NCBI GenBank assembly: GCA_025056255.1
Contig: JANWVT010000004.1
Location: 124,001 to 188,000 of the forward strand
Source of the DNA: Bernardetiaceae bacterium
GTDB lineage: Bacteria; Bacteroidota; Bacteroidia; Cytophagales; Thermoflexibacteraceae
DNA length: 64,000 bases
Direction of reading: 5' to 3'
Shown here: positions 8,904-18,435 of the stretch, one piece after another
Numbering within the stretch: the stretch's first letter is position 1
How the letters are laid out: each line of letters starts with the position of its first letter
The notes under the pieces: generated by a model
Told to the model about the DNA's origin: nothing
Databases searched by the model: none
The model's input: the letters and a program-made list of their open reading frames with translations, nothing else
Translations under genes and position numbers: made by a program

Positions 8904-10589
8904 CTACAAAGAAGGATGTTGTAAGTGAAAATTAGTAGCATCCTGATAGGCTTTGGCTACACGCAACAGCGTTCCTTCGTCGTACAGTTTGCCTGTAAAG
9001 GTGATGCTGACGGGCGTTCCGTTTCGGAAGCCATTCGGTACTACCACTGCCGGATGCCCCGTTAAGTTTGTGAGGGTCAGGTTGGTACCTGCCCACGAAG
9101 GAGCGATGTACACATCCACATTTTTCATGATTTCCTCCATTTGTTCCATGAGCAAAGTGCGGATTCGGTTAGCTTGGATATACTCCACTGCCGGAATAAA
9201 CCTGCCGGCGCGAAATACATTTGGCCAAGCATTTTTGATTTGTCGCACCATTTGGTCATCTAAGTTGTTGCGGGTAAGCTCGTCAAAAGCCGCTGCTCCT
9301 TCACACGTGATAATCATGGACAGTTCACGAGTGGGCAAGTTTGGCAATTCTATGGGGATAAGTTCCATTCCCATTTCGCGCATTTTGACCAAAGCCAGTG
9401 AGTCGTGTTGTTTGAAGGGATAGTTGCGTTCAAAGTCGGATTTTACATAGCCAATTCGCAGCCCTTTGATGCTTTGAGTGGCGTCGTATGTAAACGGATA
9501 GTTGCGAACGCTTGGGTCGGTACCATCGGGTCCGTAGATAGCTTGAAACACTACGGCACAATCTTCTACGGTGCGGGCAATAGGTCCAATTTTATCCATA
9601 GACCAAGCAAGCGCCATGCAACCTGTTCGGCTTACTCTGCCAAAGGTGGGGCGCAAGCCTGTGGTGCCGCAAACAGTAGAAGGCGAAACGATGGAACCTA
9701 ATGTTTCTGTGCCAATGGCAAAGGGCAGCAAGCCAGCTGCCACTGCCGAGGCGGAGCCAGCCGAAGAACCGCTTGAGCCTTGGTTCGGATTCCACGGATT
9801 GCGCGTTGTACCGCCAAACCACACATCACCCCAAGCAAACTCCCCAACAGAAAGTTTTGCTACCAGCACAGCCCCAGCCTGACGCAAGCGCTGTACAACG
9901 GCAGCGTCTTGGTCTATTACCTGATTTTTGTAGATGGGCGACCCCCAAGTAGTAGGATAGCCCTTAGCAGCCAACAAGTCCTTCGCTCCGTATGGAATGC
10001 CGTGCAGTAGCCCTTTGTAGCGTCCAGCTTTAATTTCGGCATCTGCTTGACGAGCTTCTGCCAATGCGCGTTCCTCAGTGAGGGTTACTACACACAAAAG
10101 TTTTTCATTGTATTTTTTTAATCGTTCTAAGAAAAACTTAGTTAGCTCTTCCGAACTGATTTGTCGCGTGCGAATCAGTTCAGCCAGTTGTGTTACTGAG
10201 TAAAAAGCTAATTCTTCCCGATTAGCAGGCAATACTACTTTTTGTTGCTGCGATATTTTGAAAGTCGATTGCCTACTGGCTGGGTTTAGCCTACTGGGTG
10301 AAGGATGGAAAACCAGTGCCGGCGCCACTTGATTGGGCAAAGGAACCGTTCTCATACGTGTATAGTTGTTTCTTGCCCGCACCAATTCGTCAATCATCGA
10401 ATCGCGTTCTGCCAAAGTAAAATCCAAGCCAATTATTTTGGAGGCTTCTGCTACCACAGACGCCGTAATAGGGGCATCTTCTGAGCGCCACTGCTTACCC
10501 ATAAAAGCCCCTAAACCAAAACAACCAATGGCAATAGCCAATACTGATAGGCTACTGATGGCATGCGGTTTCCATTTCATCTTCATCAT
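8904..10589 (-). CDS. Exported amidase (amidase signature family)
   Basis: A 561-residue amidase-signature hydrolase with the full Ser-cisSer-Lys triad: Lys203 in PYGAKDL, cis-Ser276 in GSSGSSAGS and the nucleophile Ser299 in GTETLGSI. Family members cleave C-N amide bonds; the substrate is not readable. Residues about 15-31 form a hydrophobic signal or anchor, and about 100 extra residues precede the catalytic domain, so it is likely exported or membrane-bound, unlike GatA. It is not GatA: no gatB or gatC is near and the N-terminal segment is wrong. Divergent from the small membrane protein gene at 10707. Confidence 0.87.
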   Translation of the reverse strand: MMKMKWKPHAISSLSVLAIAIGCFGLGAFMGKQWRSEDAPITASVVAEASKIIGLDFTLAERDSMIDELVRARNNYTRMRTVPLPNQVAPALVFHPSPSRLNPASRQSTFKISQQQKVVLPANREELAFYSVTQLAELIRTRQISSEELTKFFLERLKKYNEKLLCVVTLTEERALAEARQADAEIKAGRYKGLLHGIPYGAKDLLAAKGYPTTWGSPIYKNQVIDQDAAVVQRLRQAGAVLVAKLSVGEFAWGDVWFGGTTRNPWNPNQGSSGSSAGSASAVAAGLLPFAIGTETLGSIVSPSTVCGTTGLRPTFGRVSRTGCMALAWSMDKIGPIARTVEDCAVVFQAIYGPDGTDPSVRNYPFTYDATQSIKGLRIGYVKSDFERNYPFKQHDSLALVKMREMGMELIPIELPNLPTRELSMIITCEGAAAFDELTRNNLDDQMVRQIKNAWPNVFRAGRFIPAVEYIQANRIRTLLMEQMEEIMKNVDVYIAPSWAGTNLTLTNLTGHPAVVVPNGFRNGTPVSITFTGKLYDEGTLLRVAKAYQDATNFHLQHPSL

Positions 10590-10656
10590 ACGGTCAGAGA
10601 ATGTTAAAAACGAACAAAAACTTCTTGCGAATTAACTGATTCTACCAATGATTTAC

Positions 10657-10664
10657 TAACTTTG
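10657..10664 (+). promoter_or_regulatory. -7 promoter box for the small membrane protein gene
   Basis: TAACTTTG matches TAnnTTTG and lies 43 bp before the ATG at 10707. The -33 position is not a clear TTTG. Confidence 0.4.
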
Positions 10665-10706
10665 AATAACCTGCATTGATTGTTTTATAGCCTGAACTTT
10701 TGCGCC

Positions 10707-10964
10707 ATGATACTCGTCATCATTAAAATTTTGCTGTTTTTGAGCGCCTATGCTGTTTTGTTCCTAATGTTGCGCAAAGGTGCTCGCATAGCTGCTTATC
10801 CACCCGATTTGCGTAAAACCGACCGCAATTCTAACAACAGTAGTAACGATGACGGCGAAGGTTCTTGGCCTAAGGACTTTCCCAAGCTGGATTTGCCGCC
10901 CGGCGTGTATATTTTGCCGCCCGGCGCCCCTGACCCCTCACAAAGAAAAGAGCCCGTTCGCTAA
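10707..10964 (+). CDS. Small single-pass membrane protein, unknown function
   Basis: An 85-residue protein with one N-terminal membrane helix (ILVIIKILLFLSAYAVLFLML), a basic turn (RKGAR), then a hydrophilic tail rich in Asn, Asp and Pro that contains PPGVYILPPGAP. The ATG at 10707 is preferred over the upstream TTG at 10680 because the -7 box at 10657-10664 would place the transcript start at about 10668 and the helix begins right after this ATG. I do not recognise a family. It precedes the flippase-like gene by about 40 bp and may be co-transcribed. Confidence 0.55.
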   Translation: MILVIIKILLFLSAYAVLFLMLRKGARIAAYPPDLRKTDRNSNNSSNDDGEGSWPKDFPKLDLPPGVYILPPGAPDPSQRKEPVR

Positions 10965-11006
10965 TCTGCCTGTCTTGCTGTTTCTTTGCGAGGCAAAACT
11001 TGTTGG

Positions 11007-12374
11007 GTGAAACGTCTTTTATTGTTAGTTTGGAACTCGCCCACACTGACTACGTGGGGCAGCTTTGCCGCAAGGACACTCTCGTTGTTAGTATTGCCAT
11101 TGGCGCTGCGCAACCTGAGTGCAGCAGAAATTGCCTTGTGGAACGTATTGCTTGCTATTATTAGCCTTCAAAATGCAATAGACTTAGGTTTTACACCTAC
11201 CTTTTCACGCCTCATTGCTTTTGCAAAAGGAAGTGCAGAAGAGCAGCGCATCAGTCAGTTGTATAACACGATGCGCCGTATTTATACTTGGCTCAGTATT
11301 GTAGCTTTTTTGCTACTTGCTTCTGTGGGCAGCTATTACCTGCATCCTTTTATAGCAGCTTTATCTTGTCCGCAAGAAGGCTGGGCAGCTTGGGTAGTAG
11401 TAGCACTCATTGCCCCACTTTACTTACAAGCCAACCGCTACAAAGCTTTTTTGGAGGGATTGAACTTTGTACCAGCATTGCGCCGTTGGGAAATACTCAC
11501 TGGCGTAGGAACCGCCCTTACTAATCTGGCAGTATTGTTATGCAAAGGGGGGGTGTTGGGTTTGATTGTCGCCAACCAGTGTTGGCTACTGGTAAGTGTA
11601 TGGCGCAACCGACATTTAGCACATGTTTTAGGGAAAGGCTACGTTTATCATAAAATTCCTTTTGCAAAACCGTTGTTTTTTGAAATTTGGCAAGTAGCCT
11701 GGCGCTCGGGTTTGGGGGTACTGTTTGCTTTTGGAACAGCACAAATTTCTGTACTGATTTTTGCCCGCATGCTACCGGTGGCTGGCGGTGCCTCTTTCAC
11801 TACCGGTATGCGCCTACTGCAAATGATTACCGACTTTTCACAGGCGCCATTTTACAGCAAGCTGCCGCGCTTAGCCTCGTTGTATGCCGCTCGAAACATT
11901 GGCGTACTGATGGGGGTAGCCCGGCAAGGCATGCAACGTGCCTACTGGGCATATGTGTTGCCTTGGATAATAACCGGACTCATAGGTCAGCAAGTATTGT
12001 CATGCATTGGTAGCCAAGTATCATTTCCCGAGCCTTTGCTGTGGGCTTTACTGGGTATTGGTGGCTTATTGCAGCGGCATGGCGCTATGCACTTGCATTT
12101 GTTTACAATTAGCAATCGCGTTGTTTGGCACTTAGCAAATGGCATTACGGGGACTATCTTCATCGGTTCGGCATTTTTCTTGGCGCCTTATGCAGGCATT
12201 TTAGCGCAACCATTGGCAACCATTATCAGTTGCTTGCTGTTTTACAACGTTTACTGTGCTGGGTTAAGCTATCGTTTTTGGCAATTGAACTTTTGGACTT
12301 TTGAGCAAACAGTATTTTTGCCACCTTTGTTTATAGCATTGGCTTATGCAGGCTACGTAGCTTGGTTGAGCTGA
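11007..12374 (+). CDS. Polytopic membrane protein, polysaccharide flippase-like
   Basis: About 455 residues with 12 or more hydrophobic segments, in the arrangement of the MATE/Wzx/MviN-type flippase superfamily. The start resembles Wzx proteins: TLTTWGSFAARTLSLLVLPL, then a run of helices. Such proteins move lipid-linked oligosaccharides across the inner membrane. Similarity is by overall pattern only; there is no diagnostic catalytic motif. No ATG lies near the expected start. GTG at 11007 gives a basic MKRLLLL-type N-terminus, and TTG at 10986 is the alternative. No polysaccharide cluster surrounds it. Confidence 0.62.
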   Translation: MKRLLLLVWNSPTLTTWGSFAARTLSLLVLPLALRNLSAAEIALWNVLLAIISLQNAIDLGFTPTFSRLIAFAKGSAEEQRISQLYNTMRRIYTWLSIVAFLLLASVGSYYLHPFIAALSCPQEGWAAWVVVALIAPLYLQANRYKAFLEGLNFVPALRRWEILTGVGTALTNLAVLLCKGGVLGLIVANQCWLLVSVWRNRHLAHVLGKGYVYHKIPFAKPLFFEIWQVAWRSGLGVLFAFGTAQISVLIFARMLPVAGGASFTTGMRLLQMITDFSQAPFYSKLPRLASLYAARNIGVLMGVARQGMQRAYWAYVLPWIITGLIGQQVLSCIGSQVSFPEPLLWALLGIGGLLQRHGAMHLHLFTISNRVVWHLANGITGTIFIGSAFFLAPYAGILAQPLATIISCLLFYNVYCAGLSYRFWQLNFWTFEQTVFLPPLFIALAYAGYVAWLS

Positions 12375-12412
12375 TTTTATCGTGTTTTCTAACACCTTCA
12401 TCAGCAACTGAA

Positions 12413-12443
12413 TTGTTTTAAAAGGCTTTTGCCATTAGCTTTG
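12413..12443 (+). promoter_or_regulatory. Putative promoter of sdhCAB
   Basis: A TTGT -33-like box (12413-12416), a 19-bp spacer and TAGCTTTG (12436-12443, matching TAnnTTTG) precede sdhC. The leader would be about 50 nt. Confidence 0.5.
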
Positions 12444-12496
12444 AGGAAATTCCATCATATTCAAATCATCTGTCAAGCACAAACTCACTAATTCCT

Positions 12497-13174
12497 ATGA
12501 ATTGGTTTACCAAAGCAATTACTAGCACAATCGGTCGTAAAATTGTAGTAGCTTTTACGGGTCTGTTTCTTTGTTTGTTTTTGGTGGTTCATTTATTGGG
12601 CAATTTGCAATTGCTTGCCAACGATGGTGGCAAGTCGTTTAATTTATACGCCAAGTTCATGACCACCAGCCCTATTATTCAGACTATTTCTATTGGCAAC
12701 TTTGTTTTTATTCTGCTGCACATCATCCAATCAACTATTTTAACTATTAAGAACCGTCAGGCACGCCCTGTGGGGTATGCTATTGTGGAAAACCGCTCTA
12801 CTTGGGCTTCGCGCAACATGGGTTTTTTGGGTAGTTTTATACTGCTCTTTTTGGTGGGACATTTAGCCAATTTTTGGTGGAAAATGAAATTCGGCGAAAT
12901 GCCCATCATAGGAATAGACGGCATGCAAGTAAAAGACCTTTACTTTGTAGTAAGTGAAGCATTCAAAGACCCGCTTATTGTAGGATTGTATGTATTTAGC
13001 ATGGTCTTCATTGGCTTGCATCTTTCGCATGGCTTTCAAAGTGCTTTTCAAACCTTTGGCTTGCACCATGTTAAATACACTCCCCTGATTCAGTTTATTG
13101 GTTGGGTGTTTTGTATTGTAGTACCTTTGGGCTATGCCATTATTCCAGTAGTGATGTACTTGCGGGCACTGTAA
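12497..13174 (+). CDS. sdhC: Succinate dehydrogenase / fumarate reductase cytochrome b subunit
   Basis: A 225-residue membrane anchor with five predicted helices and His residues placed as haem b ligands in FLVVHLLGN, ILLHIIQ, VGHLANFWW and IGLHLSHGFQ. This is the single-subunit diheme type paired with a three-gene operon and menaquinone; no sdhD is expected or seen. It passes electrons between the SdhAB head and quinone at the inner membrane. sdhA begins 106 bp downstream, behind a strong terminator-like hairpin that starts at the sdhC stop codon. Confidence 0.95.
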   Translation: MNWFTKAITSTIGRKIVVAFTGLFLCLFLVVHLLGNLQLLANDGGKSFNLYAKFMTTSPIIQTISIGNFVFILLHIIQSTILTIKNRQARPVGYAIVENRSTWASRNMGFLGSFILLFLVGHLANFWWKMKFGEMPIIGIDGMQVKDLYFVVSEAFKDPLIVGLYVFSMVFIGLHLSHGFQSAFQTFGLHHVKYTPLIQFIGWVFCIVVPLGYAIIPVVMYLRAL

Positions 13175-13206
13175 TCCTGAAAGTTGTATTCTTTCAGGAT
13201 TTTTTT
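13173..13206 (+). terminator. Terminator-like hairpin between sdhC and sdhA (possible attenuator)
   Basis: A perfect 11-bp stem AATCCTGAAAG / CTTTCAGGATT (13173-13183 and 13191-13201) with a 7-nt loop is followed by a run of seven T at 13200-13206. The left arm begins inside the sdhC stop codon. It lies inside the sdhCAB operon, so it probably lowers sdhAB expression or stabilises an sdhC transcript end. Confidence 0.75.
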
Positions 13207-13280
13207 CATGTTGGTAAATTGATGCTAAAAGCAAACAAATTGGATTCACAAATTATTCATCAGATAAATCTACAACTCAT

Positions 13281-15197
13281 ATGAAGTTAGATTCCAAAAT
13301 ACCCGAAGGACCCTTAGCCGAGAAATGGAGCAGGCACAAATTCAATCTTAAACTGGTCAACCCTGCCAACAAGCGCAAGTATGAAGTAATTGTAGTAGGA
13401 ACGGGTTTGGCAGGTGCTTCTGCAGCTGCTTCTTTGGCAGAACTCGGCTACAATGTAAAGGCATTTTGTTTTCAAGACAGTCCACGTCGCGCTCATAGTA
13501 TTGCCGCTCAGGGTGGTATCAATGCAGCTAAGAACTATCAGAACGATGGCGACAGCATTTATCGCCTTTTCTATGATACCATTAAAGGAGGAGACTATCG
13601 CGCGCGCGAAGCTAATGTATATCGCTTAGCAGAGGTAAGTGTTAACATCATAGACCAATGCGTAGCTCAAGGAGTACCCTTTGCACGTGAGTATGGCGGC
13701 TTGTTAGCTAACCGTTCGTTTGGTGGCGCGCAAGTATCGCGCACGTTTTATGCACGTGGGCAAACTGGTCAACAGCTTTTGCTGGGAGCCTACAGCGCAA
13801 TGAGTCGCCAAATAGCAGCCGGCAGGGTGAAAATGTATCCCCGTACCGAAATGTTAGATTTGGTAGTGCACGATGGCAAGGCACGTGGCATTATTACGCG
13901 CAATCTGATTACAGGAAAGATAGAGCGTCACTCAGCACATGCCGTTCTGCTCTGCACTGGAGGCTATGGCAACGTATTCTATCTTTCTACCAACGCCATG
14001 GGCAGTAATGCTACTGCTATATGGCGAGCCTACAAAAAAGGAGCGTTCTTTGGTAATCCTTGCTTCACCCAAATTCACCCCACCTGTATTCCTGTTTCGG
14101 GAGACCATCAATCCAAACTAACGCTCATGTCAGAGTCGTTGCGCAACGATGGACGCGTGTGGGTACCCAAGCAAGCCGGTGATACTCGCCCGCCGTATGA
14201 AATTCCGGAAGAAGAACGCGACTATTTCCTCGAACGCAAGTATCCTTCTTTTGGAAACCTTGTGCCTCGCGATGTTGCCAGTAGAAATGCCAAATATGTT
14301 TGCGACGAAGGCAGAGGCGTAGGTGCTTCTAAACTTGCTGTGTACTTAGACTTTGCCGATGCTATTAAGCGCGATGGCGAAGCTGTCATTCGTGCTAAGT
14401 ATGGCAACCTGTTCGATATGTATGAAAAAATAACCGGCGAAAACCCTTACAAAACGCCTATGCGTATCTATCCTGCCGTACACTATACCATGGGCGGATT
14501 GTGGGTAGACTATAACCTCATGACTACTATCCCCGGATTGTATGCGCTGGGAGAAGCCAATTTCTCTGACCACGGCGCCAACCGCTTGGGTGCTTCTGCT
14601 CTGATGCAAGGGCTTGCCGACGGGTACTTTATCATCCCCTATACATTGGGCGATTACTTAGCAACTATTGGCTGGAACGACCGAATTAGCACCGACCACC
14701 CCGCTTTCAAAGAAGCTGAACAAGCCGTAAAAGACCAAATTGGCACGCTGCTGAGCATCAATGGCAAGAAAACCGTTGACCAATTCCACAAAGAGTTGGG
14801 CAAAATTATGTGGGATTATTGTGGCATGTCGCGCAATGCAGAAGGTCTGAAAGGTGCCAAGCAAAAAATTCGCGAACTCCGCGAAGAATATTGGCAAAAT
14901 GTACGCGTGGGCGGTAGCAACGAAGAGCTCAACATCACTTTGGAAAAAGCTACGCGCGTAGCAGACTTCTTAGAACTGGGTGAGCTGATGGTGGATGATG
15001 CACTCCATCGCGAAGAAAGCTGTGGCGGGCACTTCCGCGAGGAATACCAAACCCCCGACGGAGAAGCCCTGCGCAATGATGAAAAATTTGCTTATGTAGC
15101 CGCTTGGGAATACAAAGGTCCTAATCAGCCAGCTGCTTTGCACAAAGAAGACCTCATTTTTGAAAACGTAAAACTCACCCAGCGCAGCTACAAGTAG
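13281..15197 (+). CDS. sdhA: Succinate dehydrogenase / fumarate reductase flavoprotein subunit
   Basis: A 638-residue catalytic flavoprotein. FAD-binding [12 protein letters not shown] is near residue 38. The His that carries covalent FAD is in [11 protein letters not shown]. The substrate-site stretch HPTCIP and the C-terminal flavin motif [14 protein letters not shown] are present. It interconverts succinate and fumarate with SdhB and SdhC. Length and a trailing domain rich in Lys, Glu and Asp match the Bacteroidota form. No promoter box is obvious in the 106-bp gap after sdhC, so it probably depends on read-through of the hairpin at 13173. sdhB starts 38 bp downstream. Confidence 0.96.
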   Translation: MKLDSKIPEGPLAEKWSRHKFNLKLVNPANKRKYEVIVVGTGLAGASAAASLAELGYNVKAFCFQDSPRRAHSIAAQGGINAAKNYQNDGDSIYRLFYDTIKGGDYRAREANVYRLAEVSVNIIDQCVAQGVPFAREYGGLLANRSFGGAQVSRTFYARGQTGQQLLLGAYSAMSRQIAAGRVKMYPRTEMLDLVVHDGKARGIITRNLITGKIERHSAHAVLLCTGGYGNVFYLSTNAMGSNATAIWRAYKKGAFFGNPCFTQIHPTCIPVSGDHQSKLTLMSESLRNDGRVWVPKQAGDTRPPYEIPEEERDYFLERKYPSFGNLVPRDVASRNAKYVCDEGRGVGASKLAVYLDFADAIKRDGEAVIRAKYGNLFDMYEKITGENPYKTPMRIYPAVHYTMGGLWVDYNLMTTIPGLYALGEANFSDHGANRLGASALMQGLADGYFIIPYTLGDYLATIGWNDRISTDHPAFKEAEQAVKDQIGTLLSINGKKTVDQFHKELGKIMWDYCGMSRNAEGLKGAKQKIRELREEYWQNVRVGGSNEELNITLEKATRVADFLELGELMVDDALHREESCGGHFREEYQTPDGEALRNDEKFAYVAAWEYKGPNQPAALHKEDLIFENVKLTQRSYK

Positions 15198-15235
15198 TCC
15201 CATCTTGTTTTGTAACGATTTAAGACATTTAAGAT

Positions 15236-15985
15236 ATGAACTTAACATTAAAAGTTTGGCGACAAAAAAATGCCAACAGCAAGGGCGAATTCAAAACATA
15301 CCATGTTAAAGACATATCTCCCGATATGTCTTTTCTGGAAATGTTCGACGTGCTCAACGAAGAATTGTTGCTCAAAGGAGAAGACCCTATAGCCTTCGAC
15401 CACGACTGCCGCGAAGGAATCTGTGGGATGTGCAGCATGTACATTAATGGGCATCCGCACGGTCCTGGGCAAACTACTACCTGCCAACTGCACATGCGCT
15501 CCTTTAAAGACGGCGACACCATTGTAGTAGAACCTTGGCGCGCCAAAGCTTTCCCAGTGGTGAAAGACTTGGTAGTGGACAGAAGCGCCTTCGACCGTAT
15601 CATTCAAGCAGGAGGCTACATTTCCGTTAATACTGGCAACGCCCCCGATGCGAATGAAATACCTATTCCTAAAGAGGTAGCCGATGCTGCTTTCAATGCT
15701 GCTACTTGTATTGGCTGTGGAGCCTGTGTGGCAGCTTGTAAAAATGCTTCTGCTATGCTATTTGTGGCTGCCAAAGTGGCGCAATTTGCTATGCTCCCCC
15801 AAGGACAAGTAGAGCGCAAAAAACGCGTAGAGCAGATGGTTGCACAAATGGATGCAGAAGGGTTTGGTGCTTGTACCAACACCGGAGCTTGTGCGGCAGA
15901 ATGCCCTAAGGAAATCTCATTGGCTAATATTGCTATTCTCAATCGTGAATACTTAGCCGCTAAAGCTACTTCTGAATACGTGTAG
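15236..15985 (+). CDS. sdhB: Succinate dehydrogenase / fumarate reductase iron-sulfur subunit
   Basis: A 249-residue electron-transfer subunit with three clusters. The 2Fe-2S site uses CREGICGMC and a later Cys in TTTCQLHM. The C-terminal ferredoxin domain has [11 protein letters not shown] and [12 protein letters not shown] for the 4Fe-4S and 3Fe-4S clusters. It links SdhA to SdhC. It is the last gene of sdhCAB and is followed by a strong terminator. Confidence 0.96.
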   Translation: MNLTLKVWRQKNANSKGEFKTYHVKDISPDMSFLEMFDVLNEELLLKGEDPIAFDHDCREGICGMCSMYINGHPHGPGQTTTCQLHMRSFKDGDTIVVEPWRAKAFPVVKDLVVDRSAFDRIIQAGGYISVNTGNAPDANEIPIPKEVADAAFNAATCIGCGACVAACKNASAMLFVAAKVAQFAMLPQGQVERKKRVEQMVAQMDAEGFGACTNTGACAAECPKEISLANIAILNREYLAAKATSEYV

Positions 15986-15986
15986 C

Positions 15987-16005
15987 AACCTAAACTTTTT
16001 AGGTT
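15987..16005 (+). terminator. Small hairpin after sdhB
   Basis: An 8-bp stem AACCTAAA / TTTAGGTT with a 3-nt loop, directly after the sdhB stop and 16 bp before the main terminator. Confidence 0.4.
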
Positions 16006-16020
16006 TTCTGCATGTTACAC

Positions 16021-16052
16021 AAGTGCAAGGGCATAATCCTTGCACTTTTTTT
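16021..16052 (+). terminator. Intrinsic terminator of sdhCAB
   Basis: A 10-bp stem AAGTGCAAGG / CCTTGCACTT (16021-16030 and 16038-16047) with a 7-nt loop, then seven T. The T tract runs into a TTTG that fits the -33 position for the downstream protease promoter. Confidence 0.85.
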
Positions 16053-16077
16053 GTTGATTGCATTAACTTTAACTTTG
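16050..16077 (+). promoter_or_regulatory. Promoter of the S41 protease gene, overlapping the sdhB terminator
   Basis: TTTG at 16050-16053, a 16-bp spacer and TAACTTTG at 16070-16077 (TAnnTTTG). The predicted transcript start near 16081 falls only a few bases before the ATG at 16088, which favours the later ATG codons. Confidence 0.55.
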
Positions 16078-16108
16078 GATAAGGGCTATGGGAAGAAAAG
16101 TGCCCACA

Positions 16109-18235
16109 ATGCGTATTATGAAAAACTCCTTGAAGATAGCTGTTCTGTGTGCAGGCTTACTGCTGTTGATGTCGTATAGCCCGACACGTGCCAATTTGGC
16201 AGAAGATTCGGAGCGAGAACAAGTTTTATTGCGCTTGGTGATGCAAAGCCTACAGGCGCGACATTATGCGGCTGTCAAAATTGACGACAGCTTCTCTAAA
16301 AAAATGTATAAAATTTTTATTGACCAACTCGATTTTAACAAGCGCTTTTTTACACAACAAGACCTACAGCTACTGGCAGCCTACGAGTTGCAGTTAGACG
16401 ATGAAATCAACAATAACCGCTATCACTTTTACAATCTCGCTCATCAATTGCTCAACAAGCGCATTGAACAGGCAGAACGGTTCTGTGACGAGATTTTAGC
16501 GCAACCTTTCGATTTCACTGTGCAGGAAACCTATCAAACCGACCCAGAGAAGACCAAACCTGCCAAAGACGAGGCTGAACTCAAACAACAATGGCGTAAG
16601 TATTTGAAATACTACACAATGGTACGTCTGAGCAATACGCTGGATGTTAAAGAACAAGCTCAAAAAAATCCAAACGATACCGCTGCTATTCGCAATAAAA
16701 CGTTGGCAGAGTTAGAACAAGAAGCGCGGGAGAATACTGCCAAAGACTTCAAAGAATACTTTAAACGTTTGAAAGAGACCGAAAAACCCGAACAAATTTC
16801 TACCTATATCAATGCCATTACTGCTACATTTGACCCTCATACTAACTATTATGCCCCACGCGCCAAAGAACGCTTCGACGAAGACTTCTCTGGTAGATTT
16901 GAGGGAATTGGCGCACAACTGCAACAGGAACGCGGCGGTCTGATTAAAGTAGTGGAAATTATTCCGGGTAGCGCCTCATGGCGACAAGGCGAGCTTCGTG
17001 CTGGCGACTACATCTTAGCTGTAGCGCAAGGCAATTCCGAGCCGGTGGATGTTACTACTATGCGCTTAGACAACGCCGTACGCCTCATCAAAGGCAAAAA
17101 AGGTACAGAGGTGCGTCTGACTGTTCGCAAACCTGATGGTACCATCAAAGTCATTCCTATCATTCGCGATGTAGTGATTCGCGAAGAAGCCTATATCAAA
17201 TCTGTTATTGTGCGCAACAAAAACAACAAAAAAATTGGCTATATCTACCTGCCCGGATTCTATGCCGATTTCAGCAACAGTGGCGGGCGCAACTGCGGCG
17301 AAGACATGCGCAAAGAATTACAAAAACTAAAAGCCGAAGGAGTAGAAGGTATTGTATTAGACCTGCGCAACAACGGCGGCGGCTCGCTACAAGACGTAGT
17401 GGAAATGACCGGTCTATTTATTGAAAAAGGACCTGTGGTACAGGTAAAAGCTAAATCTGGTGCTCCAATAGTGCTGGAAGATACCGACCCCTCCGTAGTT
17501 TACAGTGGTCCGCTGGTGGTAATGGTTAATTCGTTTAGCGCTTCTGCTTCCGAAATCCTTTCAGGTGCTATCCAAGACTACAAACGCGGCATCATTGTGG
17601 GTAGCAACTCTACCTTTGGCAAAGGTACCGTTCAAACCATTATGGACTTAGACCGCATGTTGCCCCCTACTTTCAACAACATTAAGCCTTTGGGTTCGCT
17701 GATGCTCACTATTCAAAAATTCTACCGCATCAATGGCACTACTAACCAACTGAAAGGCGTAGTGCCCGACATTGTGCTGCCCGACAACTACAGCTATCTG
17801 AAAGTGGGAGAAAAGCAAGAACTCTACCCGCTGCCTCCCGATGAAATAGCTCCTTTGAACTACAAAGTATATGCTGAAAATGAAGCGAGGTTTGCTAAGG
17901 CTAAACAAAACAGCCATGCGCGCGTAGCCCAAAACCCACAGTTTGCTTTAATTGAACAAACAGCCAGTAGGCTCAAGCGCATGCGCGAAGAAACAGAAGT
18001 GACGCTGCATTTGGAAAAATATCGCGCCCAACAAGCCAAAGACCGCGAAGAAGCCAAAAAGACAGATGCACGTTTACAGTTTACTTCCGAGTTGGAATTT
18101 TTCAATGCCAAGGCAGATTTGCCCGAGATTAACTTGGATTCTACACGCATCCGCAAAAACAAGGAGTGGATAAATAACCTCAAGAAAGACCTTTACTTGA
18201 ATGAAGCCCTGTTAGTGCTGCGCGATATTATGTGA
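16109..18235 (+). CDS. Carboxy-terminal processing protease, S41 (Prc/CtpA family)
   Basis: A periplasmic or outer-envelope serine protease of about 708 residues, the size of E. coli Prc. It has an N-terminal signal peptide (KIAVLCAGLLLLMSY), a Prc-type N-terminal helical domain, a PDZ domain at about 255-340 (IGAQLQQERGGLIK, IIPGSASWRQG), the S41 core, and a C-terminal Prc tail. The Ser-Lys dyad is Ser479 in FSASASE and Lys505 in FGKGTVQ. It degrades or trims proteins with exposed hydrophobic C-termini. The start is chosen at 16109 because the promoter at 16050-16077 leaves almost no leader for the ATG at 16088; 16118 is also possible. A good terminator follows. Confidence 0.92.
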   Translation: MRIMKNSLKIAVLCAGLLLLMSYSPTRANLAEDSEREQVLLRLVMQSLQARHYAAVKIDDSFSKKMYKIFIDQLDFNKRFFTQQDLQLLAAYELQLDDEINNNRYHFYNLAHQLLNKRIEQAERFCDEILAQPFDFTVQETYQTDPEKTKPAKDEAELKQQWRKYLKYYTMVRLSNTLDVKEQAQKNPNDTAAIRNKTLAELEQEARENTAKDFKEYFKRLKETEKPEQISTYINAITATFDPHTNYYAPRAKERFDEDFSGRFEGIGAQLQQERGGLIKVVEIIPGSASWRQGELRAGDYILAVAQGNSEPVDVTTMRLDNAVRLIKGKKGTEVRLTVRKPDGTIKVIPIIRDVVIREEAYIKSVIVRNKNNKKIGYIYLPGFYADFSNSGGRNCGEDMRKELQKLKAEGVEGIVLDLRNNGGGSLQDVVEMTGLFIEKGPVVQVKAKSGAPIVLEDTDPSVVYSGPLVVMVNSFSASASEILSGAIQDYKRGIIVGSNSTFGKGTVQTIMDLDRMLPPTFNNIKPLGSLMLTIQKFYRINGTTNQLKGVVPDIVLPDNYSYLKVGEKQELYPLPPDEIAPLNYKVYAENEARFAKAKQNSHARVAQNPQFALIEQTASRLKRMREETEVTLHLEKYRAQQAKDREEAKKTDARLQFTSELEFFNAKADLPEINLDSTRIRKNKEWINNLKKDLYLNEALLVLRDIM

Positions 18236-18264
18236 TTGAGGGCTGCTCATTGCAACCTTTCTTG

Positions 18265-18299
18265 CGAGAGCCATCATGATACGGTGGCTCTCGTTTTTT
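18265..18299 (+). terminator. Intrinsic terminator of the S41 protease gene
   Basis: Stem CGAGAGCCA / TGGCTCTCG (18265-18273 and 18285-18293), extendable with a wobble pair, then six T. Confidence 0.85.
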
Positions 18300-18435
18300 G
18301 TTGATATGAATCTGCTGCGTCTGTGTGCGTTACGCTATTGCTGCACGCTTACCTGTCTTTAGGGTAACTTTCTCAATTTATAATTGCAGAGGGAATCTGC
18401 TTTGTATGTACAAGTATGATTGAGCTTTGCTTTGG

